A stretch of 5,614 bases of DNA from positions 1 to 5,614 of the forward strand of contig CALNCU010000082.1 in NCBI GenBank assembly GCA_937875395.1, read 5' to 3'. The number at the start of each line of letters is the position of its first letter. Positions within the stretch are counted from its first letter, which is position 1. The position numbers were made by a program, and so were the translations under genes. The notes under the pieces are model-generated. The model ran no database searches. It saw only the letters and a list, made by a program, of their open reading frames with translations, and was not told where the DNA came from. The stretch comes from an uncultured Armatimonadota bacterium (GTDB lineage: Bacteria > Armatimonadota > UBA5829 > DTJY01). Below, piece after piece: positions 1-4,587 of the stretch.

Positions 1-435
1 GTGAACCTGGGTTTCTCCGGGCAGGGGATGGGCGAGCCGGAGCTTGCCGATGCCATAAACGATATAGACGCCTCGCTTATAGTGTGCGACCACTGGGCCA
101 ACACTCATGAGACACTAAAGGATAATCTGCCCATGTTTGTTGGCAGGCTCCGCGCCGGGCGGCCCAATATTCCCATAATAGTGGTATCGCCGTACTGCTA
201 TCCGGATGATATTCTGGGCAAAACCGTGCGCCATGACCAGCGCAGGTGGGTGAATGCCTTTGTGAAGAAGGCACAGGCAGAGGGCGACCGCAACATCTAT
301 AAGATGGACGGATATAAGCTTATAAGCCGGGACAGCACCCTTGGCACTATAGACGGGTGCCACCCCAACACCTACGGGTTCTACCTTATGGCCAAGGGGT
401 TTGCCCCGCTGATAAAACGCGTGCTAGGATTGTAG
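1..435 (+). CDS. SGNH/GDSL-type hydrolase, C-terminal part (5' end outside window)
   Basis: This is the C-terminal 144 residues of an SGNH-fold hydrolase, probably an esterase or deacetylase of the Lipase_GDSL_3-like group that acts on acyl groups of carbohydrates or lipids. Visible motifs in order are NLGFSG (residues 2-7, the block II oxyanion-hole glycine region), CDHWAN with Asn34 (block III), a buried strand IPIIVVSP (57-64), and DGCHP with Asp118 and His121 (block V catalytic acid and base). The nucleophilic Ser of block I is absent. The GTG at position 1 is therefore most likely an internal Val codon, and the true start lies upstream. The gene ends with TAG at 433-435 and is followed by a strong bidirectional terminator. 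It converges on the glnA-regulator operon, so no functional link is implied. The fold assignment is firm; the substrate is unknown. Confidence 0.85.
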   Translation: MNLGFSGQGMGEPELADAINDIDASLIVCDHWANTHETLKDNLPMFVGRLRAGRPNIPIIVVSPYCYPDDILGKTVRHDQRRWVNAFVKKAQAEGDRNIYKMDGYKLISRDSTLGTIDGCHPNTYGFYLMAKGFAPLIKRVLGL

Positions 436-466
436 GAATGCCCCGGCAGGGGGGATGGTAAATTAA

Positions 467-505
467 AAAGGGGAGGGCGGCATACCTTCCCCTTTGTGTT
501 TTTTT
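467..505. terminator. Bidirectional intrinsic terminator between convergent genes
   Basis: An 11-bp stem (467-477 paired with 485-495, one G-T wobble) encloses a 7-nt loop and is followed on the + strand by a T-rich run at 497-505. Read on the - strand, the same stem is followed by a T-rich tract (complement of 461-469). It sits 31 nt after the hydrolase stop and touches the stop codon of the - strand regulator, so it can end both converging transcripts. Confidence 0.85.
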
Positions 506-1172
506 AAGAGGAGAACCTGTAGCCTACGTTTCTTACAGTCTCTATAAGGGATTCGCAGGAGGATCCCAGCTTGGCGCGGAGGCGGCGGATGTGCACATCT
601 ACAGTTCTGGTGCCGCCGTAGTAATCGTAGCCCCAAACGTGGTCTAGAAGCGCCTCCCGGGTAAACACCCGCCCGCGGTGGATTGCAAGAAATGTTAGAA
701 GCTCATACTCCTTAAAGGTCATTTCAACCGGCAGGCCGTCTACTGAGACATCGTAGTTAAGCATGTCTATCATCAGGTCGCCTATCTTTATTACCTGATC
801 GTTGGATATTTTGCTGGTGCGCCATAAAAGCAGGCGCAGCCGGGCTGTAAGTTCGCTGCCGTTAAAGGGTTCTGTAAGGAACTCATCTACGCCCGCCCAT
901 TCCATGTTTACAGCCTGTTCCGGGGTGAGGAGGGCCAAAACAAGCAGCTCCTTCAGGTTGCACTCTGCAAGGAACTTGCGCGTTGCAGCAATCTGCCTGG
1001 TATTGTCTCTGCAATCTATTATAAGTATCTCCGGGGTGAGATCGCTTATGGATTTAAGGATGGATTCCTCATCCGGCCCGGAGATGGCAACCCTCCAGCT
1101 CTCTCTTACAAGGGCGCTCTGGATGGCATTTGTTCCTAGCAAATCTTCTGTTATGAGGAGAATTCCTCTCAT
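504..1172 (-). CDS. GlnR-like orphan OmpR-family transcriptional regulator
   Basis: This 222-residue protein has a degenerate receiver domain (about 1-113), a short linker, and an OmpR/PhoB winged helix (about 127-220) with the recognition region TRTVDVHIRRLRAKL and the C-terminal wing ending NVGYRF. In the receiver, Asp53 is present, but the usual K-P motif Lys is replaced by Glu (E101-P102-F103), so normal phosphorylation switching is doubtful. As I recall the Streptomyces GlnR sequence, the winged helix is strikingly close, and the receiver shares the ID-x-R pattern (Asp53, Arg55) and an early Thr (Thr8). In actinobacterial GlnR these residues are described as supporting phosphorylation-independent dimers. 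The ATG start at 1172 has a GGAG 8 nt upstream. The gene begins 19 nt after the glnA stop, so it is probably cotranscribed with glnA. I infer that it controls nitrogen-assimilation genes, including its own operon. No histidine kinase is adjacent. The alternative is a generic atypical response regulator. Confidence 0.9.
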   Translation of the reverse strand: MRGILLITEDLLGTNAIQSALVRESWRVAISGPDEESILKSISDLTPEILIIDCRDNTRQIAATRKFLAECNLKELLVLALLTPEQAVNMEWAGVDEFLTEPFNGSELTARLRLLLWRTSKISNDQVIKIGDLMIDMLNYDVSVDGLPVEMTFKEYELLTFLAIHRGRVFTREALLDHVWGYDYYGGTRTVDVHIRRLRAKLGSSCESLIETVRNVGYRFSS

Positions 1173-1191
1173 ATGTTACTCTCCGCTGGTA

Positions 1192-2512
1192 CTAAAGCAC
1201 CGGGAAGTACTGCTCAAGTTCCCACTGGGTGACCTGTGCCTTAAACTTTTGCCACTCGGATTCTTTGTTTTCTATCAGCTTCTCCAGAACATGCTTGCCA
1301 AGTGTCTTTTTAAGGAGTTCGCTCTTCTCTGCCAGGCGGATGGCATCATGCAGGTTCTCCGGAAGGGTTTCTATGCCAAGCGAAGAACGCTCTTCTTCTG
1401 ACAGGGCAAATACGTTCTGTTCTATCGGCTCCGGCAGGGGGTAACCCTTTTCTATGCCTTCCAATCCGGCGGCAAGCATTACGGCAAACGCCAGATACGG
1501 GTTGCATGCCGGGTCCGGGGAGCGGTACTCTTGCCTCCTCTTTGCTCGGCTGGTGGGATGGGACGCGTATAAGATCGCTCCGGTTCCTGAGCGCCCATGA
1601 AACGTAGACCGGGGCCTCATAGCCGGGGACAAGGCGTTTATAAGAGTTCACCCACTGGTTTGTGACAAGGGTAATCTCCGGCGCATGTTTTAAGAGGCCG
1701 GCAATGTATCCTTTTGCCGTTTGTGAGAGGCGGTATTCATCTGTTTTATTATAAAAGGCGTTTTGCGAACCCTTGAAGAGCGATTGATGCGTGTGCATTC
1801 CGCTCCCGTTCTGCCCAAAGATTGGTTTTGGCATGAAAGATGCGTAGACCCCATACTTCATGGCTACTTCCTTAACAACAACTCTATAAGTCATGGTGTT
1901 ATCCGCCATGGTTAGTGCATCTGTGTATTTAAGGTCTATCTCATGCTGGCTGGGGGCTGCCTCGTGGTGGCTGGATTCTACTTCTATGCCCATCTCTTCA
2001 AGAAGGAGCACGGTATCCCGTCTAAGGTCGCTTGCAATATCCAGCGGCGTCTGGTCAAAGTAGCCGCCTTCGTCCAGGCCCTCCGGGGCGTCCTTGGCGT
2101 TTTTGAAGTAGAAGTATTCCAGCTCCGGCCCTACGTAGAAGGTGAAGCCCATATCCGCCGCGCGGCGGAGTGTTTTTCTAAGTACCCAACGCGGATCATC
2201 TTCGTAGGGCTGCCCGTCCGGGTTTACTATATCGCAGAAGATCCTTGCTACGGCGCCGTCCACCTTTGATCTCCATGGTAGCATCTTAAAAGTGTTTGGA
2301 TCCGGCATGGCTATCATATCGCTCTCGTCTATTCGGACGAACCCTTCTATGGCAGAGCCGTCAAAGCCTATGCCTTCTTCAATAACCTTATCTAATTCGT
2401 TTGCGGTGATGGAGACACTCTTCAGCGACCCAAGTATATCCGTAAACCAGAGGCGGATGAACTTGACGTTGCGTTCCTTGGCCATTTTAAGGACGTATTC
2501 TTTATCTTTCAT
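1192..2512 (-). pseudogene. glnA: Glutamine synthetase type I (I-alpha-like), interrupted by a frameshift
   Basis: Glutamine synthetase makes glutamine from glutamate, ammonia and ATP in the cytoplasm. From ATG 2512 the first frame gives 327 good residues: the beta-grasp N-domain, the metal ligands GPELEYF (Glu130, Glu132) and HHEAAPSQHEID (Glu184, Glu191), GSGMHTH (His240, His242), and NSYKRLVPGYEAP (Arg293, Glu299). After the codon at 1532-1534 the homology jumps frame and resumes with QEYRSPDPACNPYLAF, running to TAG at 1192. The residues expected between, about Thr-Arg-Ile before the Glu, are missing. This fits an 8-nt deletion in an ancestral gene of 442 codons, the usual length for the I-alpha subtype. 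Arg60 in EGFVRIDESD matches the glutamine-feedback Arg62 of Bacillus subtilis. As written, translation would stop at 1346, giving a 388-residue product with about 60 aberrant residues at its end. The start is fixed by a GGAGG 9 nt upstream; the longer open frame to 2650 is non-homologous. A sequencing error is possible, since everything else looks intact. Confidence 0.93.
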
Positions 2513-2521
2513 TGGGATGTG

Positions 2522-2526
2522 CCTCC
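2522..2526 (-). promoter_or_regulatory. Shine-Dalgarno of glnA
   Basis: GGAGG on the - strand lies 9 nt before the ATG at 2512. It selects this start over the upstream in-frame ATG at 2650, whose extra 46 residues have no glutamine synthetase character and would span the promoter. Confidence 0.8.
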
Positions 2527-2546
2527 GCGGTTTATGCCGGACGGAA

Positions 2547-2577
2547 GTGCGTGCTCCGGCTAGAGTAATACACGCAC
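2547..2577. repeat. Perfect 7-bp dyad in the glnA leader
   Basis: GTGCGTG (2547-2553) and CACGCAC (2571-2577) are exact inverted copies with a 17-nt spacer. The outer edge directly abuts the predicted -10 box, so the dyad covers the expected transcription start and first transcribed bases. It could be an operator or the stem of a leader RNA hairpin. A second dyad, CCGGA (2537-2541) with TCCGG (2555-2559), interleaves with it, so the two cannot both form as simple hairpins. Confidence 0.5.
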
Positions 2578-2607
2578 AATATAGCAGAGATTCCATCCCA
2601 AAATCAA
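2578..2607 (-). promoter_or_regulatory. Probable sigma70-type promoter of glnA
   Basis: On the - strand a -35 TTGATT (2602-2607) is separated by 18 nt from a -10 TATATT (2578-2583), preceded by TGC, which makes an extended -10. Initiation would fall near 2571, giving a leader of about 59 nt before the glnA ATG. Upstream, AGTAA occurs twice on the + strand (2623-2627 and 2637-2641), 14 bp apart, a possible but weak activator half-site pair. Confidence 0.6.
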
Positions 2608-2650
2608 GGGAGGGTGCGTAGCAGTAATTTAAAGGTAGTAAAAATTGCAA

Positions 2651-2684
2651 AGGGAGAGGATAGGTGCGCGCCCGGCCTCTCCCT
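2651..2684 (-). terminator. Hairpin terminator after the GerW-like gene
   Basis: A perfect 9-bp stem (2651-2659 with 2676-2684) closes a 16-nt GC-rich loop, 19 nt downstream of the GerW-like stop codon. On the - strand it is followed by TTGCAA and then five T residues (2640-2644), so the T-run is displaced and the terminator may leak into glnA. Confidence 0.65.
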
Positions 2685-2703
2685 GTGGTTTTGTGATATA
2701 AGG

Positions 2704-3102
2704 CTAACAGCAGCGTTTCATTATGCCATGATGATGTTTGTGGTGTTTGGACTTTGCCATTATCCAGAGTGCTCCTAACAGGAACCCCAGTGTTGCAAGC
2801 GCAATCTTTGTTACATCCAGGATGGGTATGAATTTTGTACCGGTATCCGTAACCTCCAGGACGGCAAGCGGGCGAACGTTAAATCCGCCGCCGCCACCTC
2901 CCCCGGAGCCGGATTCGGCGGATTCTTCGCCACCCGGCATAACGCCTTCTCCGGCGCCTGCGCCAAATCCACCGCAAACCATTGCAACCGGGATGAGCGC
3001 ACGGTTATTCATAACCCTTGCTTCTCCAAACACCGCGTTAACTGTTGCCGCCTCTTTTACGCTATCCGTAACAGTTTTTATTACTTCTTGCACAGCGGGC
3101 AT
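2704..3102 (-). CDS. GerW/YtfJ-family protein with C-terminal membrane segment and His/Cys tail
   Basis: This 132-residue protein matches the GerW (Spore_YtfJ) pattern: an N-terminal amphipathic stretch with VNAVFGEARVMNNRALIPVAMVCGGFGAGAGEG (residues 21-53), a Gly run of seven (67-73), then FNVRPLAVLEV (74-84) and a short beta-rich end. In spore formers YtfJ/GerW supports spore germination, but the family also occurs outside spore formers and its biochemical role is unknown. Here the family core is followed by a hydrophobic segment (about 97-116) and a basic tail with five His (120-125) and terminal Cys131-Cys132, a possible metal-binding end. The ATG at 3102 has GGAGG 6 nt upstream. The gene lies 17 nt after the thioredoxin-like gene, so the two are probably one operon. 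The family call is fairly sure; a sporulation role should not be assumed. Confidence 0.8.
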   Translation of the reverse strand: MPAVQEVIKTVTDSVKEAATVNAVFGEARVMNNRALIPVAMVCGGFGAGAGEGVMPGGEESAESGSGGGGGGGFNVRPLAVLEVTDTGTKFIPILDVTKIALATLGFLLGALWIMAKSKHHKHHHGIMKRCC

Positions 3103-3119
3103 ATTTTACCTCCGTCCTC

Positions 3120-4121
3120 TTATAAGCAGCCGCCAAACATAAACGCATACACCCTTAATTTATCTGAATCTACAGCCATTCTTAAGGTATGCGTGCCAAA
3201 CTCCTCTGACCGCATAATGCTGTAGAACCTGGGCTCGCGTACCATTATGCAACTTGAGCCGCCGTTATAACGTATGTCTTCGCCGGCCTGGTCTTTGTTT
3301 ACGGGATTTCCATTCAGGGTTATGTATACCCGTGTTTCGGTTTTATCGGCAGATTCCAAGACGGCGCCGGCCTCTATCCCATAGAATATTATGGAAAGGC
3401 TGTCCTCCAGCGCCTCTGTTGATCTTCCGTGCTGCACGTATTCGCCATCGCAATTCCATGTGCCCCGCAGGTAGACATGGTTCTCTTTTAATATGCCGCA
3501 CGTTCCAAGATTTATAGGTTTGCCGGGCTTGTATTCAAGGGCGTTGGCTATCCTTCCATGGCTGCATCCGCAATGTACCTTTGGGCTGGATGGAAAGCAG
3601 ATGCGCCTTTTGCGCAGTTTGCCGTCAAATACAATGGGGGGGAGTTCGGCTACGGAAGGGAGCTCTTTTAGAAGATGGCGGATTGCGGCTTCCGTATCTG
3701 CATATCCGCCACGCCCAAAATGGTGCTCGCGGATAATCCCTTGCCCGTCAATTACATACCGGCTGGGCCATACCCGGTTGCGATAGGCGTTCCACATCTT
3801 ATTATCATTATCCAGTATTACCGGCCATGTTATGCCGTACTTTCGGCAGAAGGATTCTACATTCTCTGGGTCTTTTTCAAACTCAAACTCCGGGGTGTGT
3901 ATGTCTATAATCATCAGCCCGGCATCTTTGTATCTATCCCACCACTCCTTAAGAAACTGTAACTCTCTTATACAGTTCATGCAGGAATACGACCAGAAAT
4001 TTACCATTACAACACGGCCTTTAAGCTGTTCCAGGCCAAGCGGAGCAGAGTTTATCCAATAAGCCTCGGATACAAATTCCGGGGCGGGGGCAGTGATATT
4101 ATTGCGGGTGAGCAGAGACAT
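3120..4121 (-). CDS. Thioredoxin-fold redoxin with DipZ-type C-terminal domain
   Basis: This 333-residue protein begins with a TlpA/AhpC-type thioredoxin fold (about 10-155). It carries the redox motif SYSCMNC (Cys47, Cys50), the HTPEFEFEKDP insertion (75-84) typical of DipZ-like redoxins, and RVWPSRYVID with the cis-Pro at 119. Residues from about 185 to 333 look like the Thioredoxin_10 domain found at the C-terminus of mycobacterial DipZ, a beta-sandwich resembling a carbohydrate-binding module (GTWNCDGEYV at 220-229, VYITLNG at 265-271). It should perform thiol-disulfide exchange. Unlike DipZ it has no CcdA-like membrane domain, and the N-terminus shows no signal peptide, so it appears cytoplasmic. 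Ten Cys residues are present, including CGC at 184-186. The ATG at 4121 has AGGAGG 7 nt upstream. It is the first gene of a probable pair with the GerW-like gene. The partner substrate is unknown. Confidence 0.88.
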   Translation of the reverse strand: MSLLTRNNITAPAPEFVSEAYWINSAPLGLEQLKGRVVMVNFWSYSCMNCIRELQFLKEWWDRYKDAGLMIIDIHTPEFEFEKDPENVESFCRKYGITWPVILDNDNKMWNAYRNRVWPSRYVIDGQGIIREHHFGRGGYADTEAAIRHLLKELPSVAELPPIVFDGKLRKRRICFPSSPKVHCGCSHGRIANALEYKPGKPINLGTCGILKENHVYLRGTWNCDGEYVQHGRSTEALEDSLSIIFYGIEAGAVLESADKTETRVYITLNGNPVNKDQAGEDIRYNGGSSCIMVREPRFYSIMRSEEFGTHTLRMAVDSDKLRVYAFMFGGCL

Positions 4122-4150
4122 TTTCCGGCCTCCTGCGCATGCTTGTACTA

Positions 4151-4180
4151 AGTATCTTCCCGCGTAAGCGCGGCAGTCAA
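4151..4180 (-). promoter_or_regulatory. Candidate promoter of the thioredoxin-like/GerW-like operon
   Basis: On the - strand a -35 TTGACT (4175-4180) and a -10 GATACT (4151-4156) are 18 nt apart. The -35 lies inside a 6-bp dyad, GGCAGT/ACTGCC (4172-4177 and 4181-4186). The spacer holds a second, 5-bp dyad, CCGCG/CGCGG (4160-4164 and 4169-4173). The -10 is only a 4/6 match, so this is tentative. Confidence 0.45.
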
Positions 4181-4233
4181 ACTGCCATCGCCCTGTTCCG
4201 GGCTTTCAATTGCAGGTTTGGCCGGCTGACGGA

Positions 4234-4271
4234 GAGCGGCCGGGTGCATGTTATGCTCTTGGCGGCCGCTC
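4234..4271. repeat. Large GC-rich inverted repeat after the DUF1540 gene
   Basis: A perfect 9-bp stem (GAGCGGCCG at 4234-4242 with CGGCCGCTC at 4263-4271) encloses a 20-nt loop that itself holds GCAT/ATGC (4246-4249 and 4253-4256). It starts 11 nt after the DUF1540 stop on the - strand. No T-run follows on that strand, so it is not a canonical intrinsic terminator; it may end or protect the transcript. The rest of 4122-4281 holds only this hairpin, the promoter candidate with its two small dyads, and the Shine-Dalgarno of the thioredoxin-like gene. Confidence 0.6.
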
Positions 4272-4281
4272 CTCCCTTATG

Positions 4282-4488
4282 CTATAACCTTGCCGTGCCC
4301 GGGGTCTGGCCGGGGATATGCTGGTTCTTTGTGTAGGTGTTGCAATCGGCATGATCCTTGTGCATGTTAACCATTATTCCGCCGTCTGCAACGCAGAGTG
4401 CAGCATCGTTCCACATACAATCGCGGGCCGTGCAGATTACCACTCTGCCTTCCTTGTCGCTATTGTTTTGCATGTTGCCGCTTGCCAC
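4282..4488 (-). CDS. Small Cys-rich DUF1540 domain protein
   Basis: This 68-residue protein carries the DUF1540 signature between residues 18 and 53: Cys19-X4-Cys24-X7-Cys32-X16-Cys49, with the family-like elements CMWN after the second Cys, ADGGIMV in the middle and ADCNTY at the end. The spacing matches the family pattern as I know it. Four conserved Cys suggest a bound metal such as zinc, but no function is established. Translation starts at GTG 4488, supported by an AAGGAGGG 8 nt upstream. A later ATG at 4473 lacks such a site. It stands alone between the ceramidase-like gene (99-nt gap) and the thioredoxin-like gene (160-nt gap), all on the same strand. There is no signal peptide. Confidence 0.75.
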   Translation of the reverse strand: MASGNMQNNSDKEGRVVICTARDCMWNDAALCVADGGIMVNMHKDHADCNTYTKNQHIPGQTPGTARL

Positions 4489-4496
4489 GATGTGAG

Positions 4497-4504
4497 CCCT
4501 CCTT
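4497..4504 (-). promoter_or_regulatory. Strong Shine-Dalgarno selecting the GTG start of the DUF1540 gene
   Basis: AAGGAGGG on the - strand lies 8 nt before the GTG at 4488. It is among the best ribosome binding sites in the window, and it is the reason for choosing GTG over the ATG 15 nt further in. Confidence 0.8.
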
Positions 4505-4521
4505 GGAATTCTTTTGGAATT
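4503..4521. repeat. Short direct repeat upstream of the DUF1540 gene
   Basis: TTGGAATT occurs exactly at 4503-4510 and 4514-4521, an 11-bp period (about one helical turn). On the - strand it lies just upstream of, and touches, the DUF1540 ribosome binding site. Such spacing suits tandem binding of a regulator on one face of the DNA, but the repeats are short and could be chance. Confidence 0.35.
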
Positions 4522-4587
4522 TTGTTTATGCTACCCCATGCGCAGTCGATATAAACGGGATGAAGAAAGGCCTCTTTGGTAGATGAT

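Noticed and set aside
802..1401. Long + strand open frame of 199 codons opposite the regulator and the glnA 3' end
   Set aside because: It lies antisense across two well-supported genes, has no recognisable domain, and its composition is what the opposite strand of those genes would give.
1943..2269. + strand open frame of 108 codons inside glnA
   Set aside because: It is antisense to conserved glutamine synthetase motifs and has no homology that I recognise.
2513..2650. 46-residue N-terminal extension of glnA from an upstream ATG
   Set aside because: It has no family resemblance, spans the promoter and leader dyads, and the ATG at 2512 has a proper GGAGG.
2704..3102. Taking the GerW-like gene as proof of a spore former
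   Set aside because: The family is also found in bacteria that do not sporulate, and no other sporulation gene is in the window.
2738..3142. + strand frame with a polyproline run
   Set aside because: The polyproline is just the complement of the Gly-rich run of the GerW-like gene.
4139..4336. + strand open frame across the hairpin region
   Set aside because: No family resemblance; it spans the GC-rich palindrome and the antisense end of the DUF1540 gene.
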